This document shows, one piece after another, positions 9,058 through 17,591 of a stretch of DNA of 48,603 bases. Numbering within the stretch: the first letter of the stretch is position 1; the number at the start of each line of letters is the position of its first letter. The notes beneath the pieces were generated by a model that had not been told where the DNA came from, did not search any database, and saw only the letters and a program-made list of their open reading frames with translations. The position numbers were made by a program, and so were the translations under genes. Source of the stretch: Anaerolineae bacterium. Lineage in GTDB: Bacteria; Chloroflexota; Anaerolineae; Aggregatilineales; Phototrophicaceae. The stretch lies in the NCBI GenBank assembly GCA_022842885.1, contig JALHOR010000036.1, forward strand, positions 1 to 48,603, in the 5' to 3' direction.

Positions 9058-9878
9058 TAAACCCCTTTGTAAGCCATGAAACCACCATCCACTGGCACAA
9101 CGATTCCGGTTACAAATCGTGAAGCATCGCTCACCAACCAGATAACCGTCCCAATGAGGTCTTCTGCATCACCAAAGCGGTTCATCGGCGTATGGTCAAT
9201 AATTTGCTGACCGCGCTGTGTTAGCTGACCCGTTTCTTGGTTAATTAATAAATAGCGATTTTGTTCACCAAGGAAAAAACCGGGAGCAATGGCATTCACG
9301 CGGATGGTGGGGTGATGTTCTTTTGCCATGTAGACCGCTAACCAGTGGGTAAAATTATTAATTGCCGCTTTTGCCGCAGCATAAGCCACCACACGGGTCA
9401 TGGGTTGGTACGATGCCATGGAGGAGATGTTCAAAATGATACCTGACTTTTGCTGGCTCATCACTTCGCCAAAAACCTGAGAGGCGAGGACTGACCCCAT
9501 GAGGTTCAAATTGAACACCCATTGTAACGCCTCTTGTGGCAAATCGAAGAAGGTGCGCTCACCCGGCATGGAAGTCGCATCCGCACGATTACCACCCGCC
9601 CCATTGATGAGGATATCAATACGCCCAAAAGTATCCATAATCTCTTTTGTGGCGGCTTGCAGCGCGGTTTTGTCCAGCACATCGGCGCTGATACCCCGCA
9701 CAGTGCCTTTTTGAGATAGTTCCTGAACGAGCGTATCAATCTTATCTTGGTTGCGAGCAATAACGACGAGTGTTGCCCCGCCATCTGCCAAGCCATGACA
9801 GATTGCTCGGCAAAGTACACCGGTGGCACCGGTTACAACTGCAATTTTCCCGCTTAAATCAAATAATTTAGTGGTCAT
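9057..9878 (-). CDS. SDR oxidoreductase, probable D-mannonate/fructuronate oxidoreductase
   Basis: 273 residues from ATG 9878, chosen because GGAG lies 7 nt upstream; the frame extends to 9917 without such a site. Short-chain dehydrogenase with the NAD(P) loop TGATGVLC, NGAGGN, the catalytic Ser region ISSMASY and YAAAK. The GVLC variant of the glycine loop is common in fructuronate reductases of the YjmF/UxuB-SDR type, which interconvert D-fructuronate and D-mannonate. Direct coupling to uxuA supports that role. This differs from the E. coli UxuB family (long-chain MDH). The exact substrate is an inference. Confidence 0.85.
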   Translation of the reverse strand: MTTKLFDLSGKIAVVTGATGVLCRAICHGLADGGATLVVIARNQDKIDTLVQELSQKGTVRGISADVLDKTALQAATKEIMDTFGRIDILINGAGGNRADATSMPGERTFFDLPQEALQWVFNLNLMGSVLASQVFGEVMSQQKSGIILNISSMASYQPMTRVVAYAAAKAAINNFTHWLAVYMAKEHHPTIRVNAIAPGFFLGEQNRYLLINQETGQLTQRGQQIIDHTPMNRFGDAEDLIGTVIWLVSDASRFVTGIVVPVDGGFMAYKGV

Positions 9879-9908
9879 AAAACGTCTCCAAGTCGCAGTC
9901 AATGAAAC

Positions 9909-9945
9909 TTGGCTCACGCATGATAAGCATCATGCGATGAGCCAA
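9909..9945. other. Long intercistronic hairpin
   Basis: Arms TTGGCTCA+CGCATGAT and ATCATGCG+A+TGAGCCAA form 16 bp with a one-base bulge and an AAGC loop. It lies between the alcohol dehydrogenase stop and the SDR start. There is no proper T tract on either strand, so a processing or mRNA-stability element or partial terminator is likelier than a full stop. Confidence 0.6.
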
Positions 9946-9983
9946 TCCCCGATATTTTGGGGCGCTTAAATCCTGACTCTGGC

Positions 9984-11012
9984 TTATTCGTCAAACGTCA
10001 ATATCGCCTTGATGACACCCGCCGCTGGCGTAACCCAATGCGGGAATTCTTGGATCATCTGTTCAGGCGTTGCCCGGTGGGTAATCCATGGTGCAAGGTT
10101 GATTTTCTTCTGTTGTATCGAGTCAATCACCCAGTTGAAATCAACGTGTGTCGCCGCCCGGCTCCCCATCAATGTCATTTCACGCGCATGAAACAGCGGG
10201 TCGCTAAACGTGATGTCGCCCTTGATATGCCCAACCAGCACCAGTTTTCCACCATGGGCGACATATTCAAAAGCGGTATGCATGGACTTCGCATTACCGG
10301 TTGCCTCAAAAACGACGACAGGCAAATCACCCTGCGTTATGGCTTTGATTTGTTGGATGGGGTCGTGATTTGCATCAATCACATGCTCCATCTTCAGGAT
10401 TTCACGGCAGAAGCGCAGGCGTTCAGGACTCACATCCATCAGAATCGCTTTCCCGCCGGATAACTGCACGAATTGCGCCGTAGCCAACCCAATCGGACCA
10501 GCACCGATGATAAGCGCCACCTCTCCCTCAGCAACACCTGCTCGGTTGACGGCGTGTGCGCCAATCGCCAGCATCTCGACAATCGCTAGTTCATCTGTCG
10601 AAATGCCATCCGCCTTCAATAATCGGTCTAACGGGAGGCGAAAACGTTCCCGCATACCACCATCGGTATGCACCCCCAGCACTTGCAGGCTGGTACAGCA
10701 ATTTTCCTTGCCATTTCGGCAAGCGATACATTTACCGCACGATAAATAAGGAATAACGGAACACAAATCACCCACTGCGAAATGGTGTGCGAATGTGGTA
10801 GTGCCAATGGCTTCGATGCGGACAGCCAATTCATGCCCCAAAATTCTTGGATAGGTAAAAAAATTTTGATTGCCGGAGAAAGCGTGCAAATCCGTTCCAC
10901 AAATTCCGACTCGTTCAACGCGAACCAGCACCTCATTCTCATTGGGCGCATGGGGTTCGTCGGTTTCTACCAGTTCGAGTTGTCCGGGTTGTTCTAAGAT
11001 GATGGTTTTCAA
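9984..11012 (-). CDS. Zn-dependent alcohol dehydrogenase (gulonate/sugar-acid type)
   Basis: 342 residues, medium-chain dehydrogenase. Catalytic zinc motif GICGTDLHAF and GHE, structural zinc cysteines in CGKCIACRNGKENC, and Rossmann loop GAGPIGL. Relatives such as YjmD in the B. subtilis hexuronate locus or L-gulonate 5-dehydrogenase oxidise a sugar acid to a keto acid such as fructuronate, which would feed the SDR and UxuA. The start is TTG at 11012: GGGGGAG lies ~6 nt upstream and no in-frame ATG precedes the fold. Part of the minus-strand operon. Substrate inferred from context. Confidence 0.85.
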   Translation of the reverse strand: MKTIILEQPGQLELVETDEPHAPNENEVLVRVERVGICGTDLHAFSGNQNFFTYPRILGHELAVRIEAIGTTTFAHHFAVGDLCSVIPYLSCGKCIACRNGKENCCTSLQVLGVHTDGGMRERFRLPLDRLLKADGISTDELAIVEMLAIGAHAVNRAGVAEGEVALIIGAGPIGLATAQFVQLSGGKAILMDVSPERLRFCREILKMEHVIDANHDPIQQIKAITQGDLPVVVFEATGNAKSMHTAFEYVAHGGKLVLVGHIKGDITFSDPLFHAREMTLMGSRAATHVDFNWVIDSIQQKKINLAPWITHRATPEQMIQEFPHWVTPAAGVIKAILTFDE

Positions 11013-11036
11013 GGCATCTCCCCCTGTATAGATAGG

Positions 11037-11885
11037 TTATGTATGGATTGTTTTTAGCCGATAAGCGCGTTTTGCTGTTAATTCAAACAATTCAGCTTTT
11101 TCGGCTGGCGATAACGAATTAGTCACTGCTTGAAATTGATTGATAACCTGTGTATAAGTCCCGCCCCGCGTTTCAACCGGGTAATTGCTGCCCCACATCA
11201 GGCGCTCAAAGCCAAACTGCTCTATCAAAAAGTCGAAAACAGGCTTAAAACGCTGCCCGAAACCCTCCGTCAAAGGCGACATTTTATGCGTAGAGAACTT
11301 CATGAACACATTCGGGCAATGTGCCAGCTTGAGCATTTCTTCGCGCCAGAGCGTAAATTCTTGGTCTTGCGCGGGTGGTAAACCACAATGGTCAATGACA
11401 AAAATGAGATTCGGGTATGTTCTTGCCAGTGATGAAACCGCTTCACACATTTCATAAGTGATTAACATCTCAAAAATCAATTCGTGCTGGCTTAAGTACC
11501 CTAAAAGCTGCCCAAGTGCCGTGTTATCTACCCACTGTCCGGGTTGTCCGGGGGGATGAGTTCGTATTCCAAGGAAGTAAGGCGACTCCCGATATTGATC
11601 CAGCCACTCAAATTTACTGTCGTTTTGCAACCAAACTCCCGCGACCACACCCGCCAGATGAGCATTATCATGGGCAATCTGTAGCAACCACTGATTCAAG
11701 GAATGCGAGTCGCGCCCAGCTTCAATGATAATGCCCTGTTGAACACCTGCCTCATCAAAGTGCGCTTTCAGTTCGTCTGGAAGAAAGCTGCGTTTTAGGT
11801 CAGGATACGGCTCTAACCATGCATCGTGTAAGCGGTAATAGGTGTTAGCATCCCACAGATGGAAGTGAGTATCAATGATGACCAC
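11037..11885 (-). CDS. COG3618-type amidohydrolase, probable sugar lactonase
   Basis: 282 residues. A TIM-barrel metal-dependent hydrolase beginning VIIDTHFHLWD (first metal His pair). It has FVIDHCGLPP and MWGSNYPV near the C-terminus, as in L-fuconolactonase, L-rhamnonolactonase and 2-pyrone-4,6-dicarboxylate hydrolase. In this operon it would open an aldono- or aldarolactone made by the Gfo/Idh dehydrogenase. GTG start at 11885 with AAAGAG about 7 nt upstream; the previous gene ends 4 nt before it. Confidence 0.85.
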   Translation of the reverse strand: MVIIDTHFHLWDANTYYRLHDAWLEPYPDLKRSFLPDELKAHFDEAGVQQGIIIEAGRDSHSLNQWLLQIAHDNAHLAGVVAGVWLQNDSKFEWLDQYRESPYFLGIRTHPPGQPGQWVDNTALGQLLGYLSQHELIFEMLITYEMCEAVSSLARTYPNLIFVIDHCGLPPAQDQEFTLWREEMLKLAHCPNVFMKFSTHKMSPLTEGFGQRFKPVFDFLIEQFGFERLMWGSNYPVETRGGTYTQVINQFQAVTNSLSPAEKAELFELTAKRAYRLKTIHT

Positions 11886-11889
11886 AACA

Positions 11890-12225
11890 TTACTCTTTCA
11901 TCGCCAGATAAATCAAGACCATGACGCTTGATGATTTGCCTGCCAATTCGCAGCGCAAACGCAACCATTGTCCGAATTCTCTTAGAGCCAAGGAATAAAG
12001 CCCTTCTTTTGGCATTACGATTGGCTCACTGCCTTCATCACACCAGAACAAACCATCGGGCGAAATTTGCGGATAAGCCCGCAGCACTGTATCTTCACCT
12101 GCGATTTTTTGGATGCGGATAAACCAGCGGGCTTCTGATGCCCACCCAACTTCATACGGCTCAGTATCGAAGTTGCTGGTATAAGTTTCGCTTTTTTCCA
12201 GAACAGCGGTCATTGAATGTCTCAT
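11890..12225 (-). CDS. Unknown protein, 111 aa, in the sugar-acid operon
   Basis: A small soluble protein without signal peptide, rich in aromatic residues (EVGWASEARWFIRIQ, ISPDGLFWCDEG). It alternates polar and hydrophobic residues as in an all-beta fold. ATG 12225 has GGGGA 5 nt upstream, so the full frame is used. It follows the 310-aa unknown by 9 nt and precedes the lactonase by 4 nt, so it is co-translated with pathway genes. I do not recognise the family. A cupin-like or ligand-binding accessory role is possible but unsupported. Confidence 0.7.
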   Translation of the reverse strand: MRHSMTAVLEKSETYTSNFDTEPYEVGWASEARWFIRIQKIAGEDTVLRAYPQISPDGLFWCDEGSEPIVMPKEGLYSLALREFGQWLRLRCELAGKSSSVMVLIYLAMKE

Positions 12226-12234
12226 GCACGTCCC

Positions 12235-13167
12235 CTACCAATCTACAGAAACAAGTATTGAATCGAGAAACAGAAAATTTCGGATGTTTCTGCGAGTACG
12301 CACGTCAATACAGAAATTCAAAAGGTGGCTAAGACCGCTATACGCATGGTCATATACAGGGACGGGAATATCGCGCAAATCCATCACATTATTGTTGACC
12401 TGTAACTCCACATTGCGGCGGGTTCTTGTATCCCAAATCCAGCGTAAATAGTGCCAGTTAATCTTCGTGGGAATCTCGTTATAGCACAGGGGTTGATAGC
12501 CACCGGGAATTTCTTTCCAGTCATCGGGGCTTTGCACATGATAATCTTCGGGTGGTTTGACCATGCCAGCCATTTGCATTTTGGTACTCGTTTGGAGCGA
12601 TGTTTTATACATCCACTTGTGAATGAGCTTTCCATGTTCATCTGCATTCACATAGCGCAGGGCGCAGTGATAGCGGGCGCCATTATGGTCTTCGCAGTTG
12701 TCGTTGCTGAACGTGAATTCGCCGAAATGTGTTTCTGACGGGTCTTGATTGCCGTTCCATGCTGCTTTTTCAGCATCTGACCAGTTGAAGGATTGTTCAG
12801 ACTTGAAGGTGAAGTAAGTTTCCAGTTGGACTAAGCCCGGTTTTACGAAAGTCATGCGTTTGATTGCCTGACTCATATGCCCGGCTTTGGGTCGGGTTGC
12901 CAACTTCATGGAGTAAACCCCATTGACAGAACCGTGTGTGCCAACATCAAAGAATGTGGCATTACTCAATTGCGGTGGACGCAAATCGCGGGTGATTTCT
13001 CGGATACGGGTGAGGTCGCCGTTATGATTGCCGGTAAGTTCAACCCAACCATTAATCCCTTGGTCAAAATCATCATAAAAAAGAATACGCGGTAAAGGAT
13101 TATAGCGGCTTAAATGCGGGTTGGCTTGAATAAGCGCGATTCGCAAATCATCCTTCGTCAGACTCAT
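12235..13167 (-). CDS. Unknown protein, 310 aa, beta-rich, in the sugar-acid operon
   Basis: No signal peptide or membrane segment. The sequence (ILFYDDFDQGINGW, YSMKLATRPKAG, VQLETYFTFKSEQ, NVELQVNNNVMDL) looks like a concanavalin-A/laminin-G-type jelly roll, as in glycan-binding modules and some polysaccharide lyases, but without secretion signals. It overlaps the Gfo/Idh gene by 4 nt (ATGA) and has AGGAG 5 nt upstream. From memory it may belong to a DUF such as DUF6772; I cannot confirm this. Tight embedding suggests a cytoplasmic role on an imported oligosaccharide or sugar acid. Confidence 0.75.
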   Translation of the reverse strand: MSLTKDDLRIALIQANPHLSRYNPLPRILFYDDFDQGINGWVELTGNHNGDLTRIREITRDLRPPQLSNATFFDVGTHGSVNGVYSMKLATRPKAGHMSQAIKRMTFVKPGLVQLETYFTFKSEQSFNWSDAEKAAWNGNQDPSETHFGEFTFSNDNCEDHNGARYHCALRYVNADEHGKLIHKWMYKTSLQTSTKMQMAGMVKPPEDYHVQSPDDWKEIPGGYQPLCYNEIPTKINWHYLRWIWDTRTRRNVELQVNNNVMDLRDIPVPVYDHAYSGLSHLLNFCIDVRTRRNIRNFLFLDSILVSVDW

Positions 13168-14180
13168 AAAAACTCCTGTTTGCTGATGTAATTGGGCAAT
13201 ATAATGGGTTGCCCTCTTTTGCTCGATTCATACATTGCCATGACGGTTGCCAGGGACAAGAAGCCCTCATCGCCATCAGGTTTAGCTGGACGTTTTTCCT
13301 GGATGGCGTTCAAAAATTCTTCAATTTCTCTGACGAATGGCTTATCATCGGTGACTTCGATGGTTTCAACCCCTGTCTGGGATGTAATCGTCATTTGTTG
13401 CTTGTTATCGTGGCTAAGGCTCAAGGTGGCTTCGGACAGTGTGCCATAGATTTCAAGTGTGTGTCGGCGGGCATGATTTTGTAGCGGGGAACGATAACCA
13501 ATCACGGAGGCACAAGTTCCTGATTCGTAGATAATTGTTGCTGATGCCACATCCTCCACCGACCCCACCGGAGACACTTGTTTTTGCACAGCGTAGATGA
13601 TTTGGGGAGTGCTATTGAGTAACCATGCAATGCGATCAATCGAATGAATATTTCCGATCATCACAATGCCACCTCCGGCTTTATCTTTGTCGAAGTACCA
13701 TGCCGGTGGATTTAGCCATGAGCCACCCGCCGCCAAATAATCCACAATCAAGCTAATCTCACCAAACAACCCGGATGCAATCCGGTGTTTGAGTTCGTTT
13801 AAGCACGATAAGAAGCGGTGGGTAAATCCAACCATCAGGATGACGCCAGCGGCTTTGCAAGCATCAATGATTTCTTGTGCTTCTACCAAAGTAATCGCCA
13901 GTGGTTTTTCCATCAGAATGTGTTTTTTGTGTTGCGCCGCTAAGAGTGCCGCGTCGCGGTGCAGATAATGGGGCAGGCAGATACTGACTGCATCAAAATC
14001 CAGCCTATATAAATCCGTAGCTTCCGTAAAGCCGGCACAACCAAAACGCTGTGTGAAGGCTGCCACGAGTGCCGCGTTAATATCCACGACTGCTACGATT
14101 TCTGCACCACAGACCGCATAGGCTTCGGCATGAGCTATCCCCATGGCGCCGGCACCAATGATCGCTACCCGGATTGACAT
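13164..14180 (-). CDS. Gfo/Idh/MocA-family oxidoreductase
   Basis: 338 residues. N-terminal Rossmann fold (VAIIGAGAMGIAHAEAY), the family's EKP motif (ILMEKPLAITLVEA) and GFTHRF, then the alpha/beta C-terminal domain. Members oxidise or reduce sugars and inositols with NAD(P). Here it would act on the imported sugar, perhaps at C1 to give the lactone opened by the neighbouring amidohydrolase. AAGGGA lies about 9 nt before ATG. It is 6 nt downstream of the permease gene in the same operon. Exact substrate unknown. Confidence 0.9.
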   Translation of the reverse strand: MSIRVAIIGAGAMGIAHAEAYAVCGAEIVAVVDINAALVAAFTQRFGCAGFTEATDLYRLDFDAVSICLPHYLHRDAALLAAQHKKHILMEKPLAITLVEAQEIIDACKAAGVILMVGFTHRFLSCLNELKHRIASGLFGEISLIVDYLAAGGSWLNPPAWYFDKDKAGGGIVMIGNIHSIDRIAWLLNSTPQIIYAVQKQVSPVGSVEDVASATIIYESGTCASVIGYRSPLQNHARRHTLEIYGTLSEATLSLSHDNKQQMTITSQTGVETIEVTDDKPFVREIEEFLNAIQEKRPAKPDGDEGFLSLATVMAMYESSKRGQPIILPNYISKQEFL

Positions 14181-14186
14181 TCTGAG

Positions 14187-15074
14187 CTATCCCTTCAATC
14201 CCGATCTGGCGAAGCTATTGACAATTTGCCGCTGTGCCACGATGAAGACAATCAACATCGGCACAACTGACAGTACCGTCGCCGCAAGCTGGATATTCCA
14301 CAACGGATAGCCATACGAATCGGTATAACTACGCAGCGATAATGGGATAGTGAATAGGTTCTGATTACTCAGGTAGATCAGTGGCTCTAGGAACGAATTC
14401 CAGCTACCCAAAAATGTTAGGATGGCAACTGTTCCAAGAATCGGGCGTGCCAGCGGGAGGGCAATACGCCAGAGTATCCCGAATCGTCCCAGACCATCAA
14501 TACGCGCCGCATCTTCTAATTCGTCGGGAAAACTCAGGAAGAATTGCCTCATCATAAAAGTCGCCACAATCCCCTGCGGTCCCAATACAGACGGTATAAT
14601 CAGGGGTAGGTGTGTATCTGTCCATCCAAGGCTCTGTATCAAGTAAAAATTGGGAATGATGGTGACTTCGATGGGCATCATTAGCGATGTCAGCAGCATC
14701 ACAAAGAATAACGAATTCCCGCGAAAACGAATTCTAGCAAACCCATAGCCCGCCAGTGCCGACATGATGAGCGTCAGAACAGTGACAAGGACAGCGATAT
14801 ACACACTATTGAAATAATGCAGTGCAAATGGTTGAAACTGAAAGACCTCAATATAATTACTGAAGAGCCATGTTTCTGGTAAAAGGGTTAGTTGTCCAAA
14901 AACATCGCTGATAGGTTTCAGGGATGTGGTGAACATCCACCAGAATGGGAAGATAAACGGGATAGATACCAATATCAGAAAAAAATATTTCAACAACGCG
15001 AATAATCTGCGATTGCTGATAAACGGCATCTGCCAACGGGCGCTTGAACCTGAATGAAGACTATTCTTGTTCAT
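14187..15074 (-). CDS. Carbohydrate ABC transporter permease (MalG type)
   Basis: 295 residues, six membrane helices with the cytoplasmic EAA loop (ELEDAARIDGLGRFGILWRI). The start is ATG 15074 because GGAGG lies 10 nt upstream; the longer frame begins with TTG at 15083, too close to that site. Overlaps the upstream permease end by 14 nt. With the partner permease and binding protein it forms a CUT1-type sugar importer. No ATPase gene is in the operon, so a shared MsiK/MalK-like ATPase encoded elsewhere must power it. Confidence 0.92.
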   Translation of the reverse strand: MNKNSLHSGSSARWQMPFISNRRLFALLKYFFLILVSIPFIFPFWWMFTTSLKPISDVFGQLTLLPETWLFSNYIEVFQFQPFALHYFNSVYIAVLVTVLTLIMSALAGYGFARIRFRGNSLFFVMLLTSLMMPIEVTIIPNFYLIQSLGWTDTHLPLIIPSVLGPQGIVATFMMRQFFLSFPDELEDAARIDGLGRFGILWRIALPLARPILGTVAILTFLGSWNSFLEPLIYLSNQNLFTIPLSLRSYTDSYGYPLWNIQLAATVLSVVPMLIVFIVAQRQIVNSFARSGLKG

Positions 15075-15981
15075 CGAATACAAACCTCCGCCGCAACTGC
15101 CACTGAATCAAAGTTAGGATAAACATCACTAGAAACAGAACGACGGAAAGTGCGCTGGCATATCCCGTTTCAAAGAATTGAAACCCCTGATAATAGATGT
15201 AATAGACAAGAACCATCGTCCCATTGGAGGGACCCCCGTTGGTCATCAGGAAAATAGTATCGAAGACTTTGAGCGCACCGATGATTGTCAGGACAGTGAC
15301 CAGAAAGACAGCCGGCGCTAAAAGCGGCATCGTTATTCTGCGAAAAACCTGCCAACCCGTTGCACCGTCAACCCGTGCGGCTTCCTGATAGTCTTGTGGA
15401 ATATTTTTGATAGCCGCAAGGAAGATAATCATATTGATTCCAACGCCTTTTAACGCGCGGGTGACAATCACTGACACCATTGCCCAGTTCGGCTCTTGCA
15501 GCCAGTTGGGACCATCAATACCGACAGCTTGCAGAAAAGTGTTTACTCCACTCTCGCTTTGCAGCAAAAACCGCCAGACAATCGCCCAAGCCGCCGCTGA
15601 TGTGATGACGGGCAAAAAGAAAATTGCTCTGAAAAAAATCATTCCACGCAGATTGCCCGATAGCAACAGCGCGATAAATAACCCGCCAAGCACATTTAAT
15701 GGCACGAGTCCGGCGGTAAAGATAAGGCTGTTCTGTAGTGTCTTGGTGAAGAGCGCGTCTTTAAACATTGCCTGATAATTGTCAATGCCGGCAAATGTAA
15801 TCTGTCCTAAAAGCAAATTCCTGTCTTGAAAGCTGAATACGAAAACAGCAATTAGCGGACCGAGAACAAAAAGTAGAAAGCCAATCATTTGCGGGGCAAT
15901 AAATAGATATCCATAAATCTCATCGCGGCGCTTTAAGCTCATGCCGCTGGGCAAGTTCTCACGCTGTAAATTGCTTATCAT
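15061..15981 (-). CDS. Carbohydrate ABC transporter permease (MalF type)
   Basis: 306 residues with six helices (first LFIAPQMIGFLLFVLGPLIA) and the EAA loop DYQEAARVDGATGWQVFRRI. Inner-membrane partner of the MalG-type permease. ATG 15981 has GAGG 9 nt upstream and lies 72 nt after the binding-protein gene. Confidence 0.92.
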   Translation of the reverse strand: MISNLQRENLPSGMSLKRRDEIYGYLFIAPQMIGFLLFVLGPLIAVFVFSFQDRNLLLGQITFAGIDNYQAMFKDALFTKTLQNSLIFTAGLVPLNVLGGLFIALLLSGNLRGMIFFRAIFFLPVITSAAAWAIVWRFLLQSESGVNTFLQAVGIDGPNWLQEPNWAMVSVIVTRALKGVGINMIIFLAAIKNIPQDYQEAARVDGATGWQVFRRITMPLLAPAVFLVTVLTIIGALKVFDTIFLMTNGGPSNGTMVLVYYIYYQGFQFFETGYASALSVVLFLVMFILTLIQWQLRRRFVFDEQE

Positions 15982-16053
15982 GAAAGAAGCCTCGTTCCGT
16001 ATGGCGATAACAGAGAGGCGACCCTCAATAGCTGGGTCGCCTGCTCTCGTTGA

Positions 16054-17322
16054 TTACTGCATGAATGCTTCGATAGCCTCGCATGCCGCCGTCGTCACCG
16101 CTTCAACATCGCCTTCGGGATTCCAGAGCGCGTCAAAAGCGGCGCGTCCTGCCAGATCAATCTTGGGGAATTCAACATGTGTGGGCAGTAAAGACCCATT
16201 CAAAATACTGGGTACAACCGATGTTTCCAGTGCTTCAGGCGCTACTGCCGGATTGGCATTAGCAAAAGCACCGGAATTGAGAACAGAAGCCCGGATGGGC
16301 GGGAAGAATTGTGCCATCGTTTCGACATTTTGCTGGTTGGTGATAAAAGCAACGAAATCCGCCGCGACTTCTGGATTCCGGCTGTTCTGGAAGGCGACAA
16401 TCGAGGATTGCCCAATCACAGAGACGTAGCCAGCGGGTCCTTCGGGAAGACGGGCGATACCCCATTCAAAGCTCACCTCGCCTAAACGGGCGCTCTGACT
16501 GAGAAACCCGATTGTCATAGCCGCTGAACCTGCACTAAAATCAGCTTCGGTGCCGGGCGGAACTGTGCTGCCATCTACAAACACCATATCGTGATAGAAT
16601 TGAATAGCGGCACGACTCTCTGCTGTATCCAGCAAGCAATCCGTTCCTTCTGCGTTCCAAATGTCGCCACCGAATGCGCGGGTTAAGGCTGCCAGATTGT
16701 GCCACAGATGGATATTGTAAATGCTCTGACCATGACTTTGGAAGCCATACACATCGGTGGTGTCTTTAATCGTTTTAGCGGCTGCACGCAACGCATCCCA
16801 TGTCCATGCATCATTTTCCTGTAACACATCAGGCGTCTCCAGACCCGCCGCCTCAAAGAGATCACGATTGAAATAAATCAATTCAGGCGAAGTCGAGAAG
16901 GGGATGCCAAAAACGCCATCGTCACGTAAGTACAGGCTCATCGCTGCTTCGGATAAATCCGCGAAGTTGTAGTCTGGATTGTCGCGTGTGACCGAACTCA
17001 GATCGAGAAGTGTACCCGCCTCTAAGAATGGCACCGCTAAACTCTCCGGCATCCAACCCGCATCAAACGGATTCGACCCCGATAATTCGATAGCGAGTTT
17101 GGTCTGGTAATCGGCAAACGGAATGGTCACAAAGGTAACGGTGACATTCGGATTTGTTTCCTGATACGCTGCGGCGATTCCGTTGAGCATAGCCAGATGC
17201 GCTTCATTGCCAGTCCAAACGGTGAACCGAAGATTGATGGTATCTTGACCAAGTGTCATGCCAGTCATTAGGCTCAGTGCAAAAAGCAACGCAAGAAAAC
17301 GTAAAGGGAGTTTCTTAATCAT
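16054..17322 (-). CDS. Extracellular sugar-binding protein (family 1)
   Basis: 422 residues. Signal peptide KKLPLRFLALLFALSLMTGM, then an ABC solute-binding fold (INLRFTVWTGNEAHLAMLNG, DAGWMPESLAVPF, YGFQSHGQSIYN). It captures the substrate and delivers it to the two permeases. ATG 17322 is chosen because GGAGA lies 8 nt upstream; the frame extends five codons to a TTG. Its start overlaps by ATGA the end of a 24-codon leader ORF. It is the first full gene of the LacI-linked operon. Confidence 0.92.
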   Translation of the reverse strand: MIKKLPLRFLALLFALSLMTGMTLGQDTINLRFTVWTGNEAHLAMLNGIAAAYQETNPNVTVTFVTIPFADYQTKLAIELSGSNPFDAGWMPESLAVPFLEAGTLLDLSSVTRDNPDYNFADLSEAAMSLYLRDDGVFGIPFSTSPELIYFNRDLFEAAGLETPDVLQENDAWTWDALRAAAKTIKDTTDVYGFQSHGQSIYNIHLWHNLAALTRAFGGDIWNAEGTDCLLDTAESRAAIQFYHDMVFVDGSTVPPGTEADFSAGSAAMTIGFLSQSARLGEVSFEWGIARLPEGPAGYVSVIGQSSIVAFQNSRNPEVAADFVAFITNQQNVETMAQFFPPIRASVLNSGAFANANPAVAPEALETSVVPSILNGSLLPTHVEFPKIDLAGRAAFDALWNPEGDVEAVTTAACEAIEAFMQ

Positions 17323-17418
17323 GTGATATTTCTCCAAAACAAGACGAAAATAGTATTGTGAAAGGTTTTACAGAGACGCAACACCTCTTTCATAACGTAT
17401 CTCTCAATGGCACCTCCT
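17319..17418 (-). promoter_or_regulatory. Perfect Shine-Dalgarno and two chained leader mini-ORFs
   Basis: AGGAGGTG (17418-17411) is followed after 5 nt by TTG 17407, reading MRDTL then TGA. That TGA overlaps (ATGA) an ATG at 17393 opening a 24-codon frame. This frame in turn ends in TGA overlapping the binding-protein ATG at 17322. Possible translational coupling or a leader-peptide switch. Whether any of these is translated is inference. Confidence 0.4.
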
Positions 17419-17423
17419 ATTCT

Positions 17424-17502
17424 TAACGTTACCAAAAGTTACCGGGTTCATAATCCGTCCTAATTGGTGTATATTTTGTGTTGGATGCTTGAACCCAGTA
17501 AC
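17424..17502. promoter_or_regulatory. Candidate operator region of the sugar-acid operon
   Basis: TTAACGTTACC (17423-17433) has the central-CG palindrome typical of LacI-family sites, and GTTACC repeats at 17438. A larger inverted repeat pairs GTTACCGGGTTCA (17438-17450) with TGAACCCAGTAAC (17490-17502). The GGTAACG half-site also occurs before the LacI gene, supporting common control. Confidence 0.55.
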
Positions 17503-17591
17503 CTTAACGAACACATACGCTGGTAATCAGCATTATCGAGATATTGGTAGCCCTACTATCAATATCTCTGGCGTTTTATAGGGGAGTGGAA

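Noticed and set aside
9957-10463. 168-codon plus-strand frame opposite the alcohol dehydrogenase
   Set aside because: Shadow frame; the opposite strand carries zinc and Rossmann motifs.
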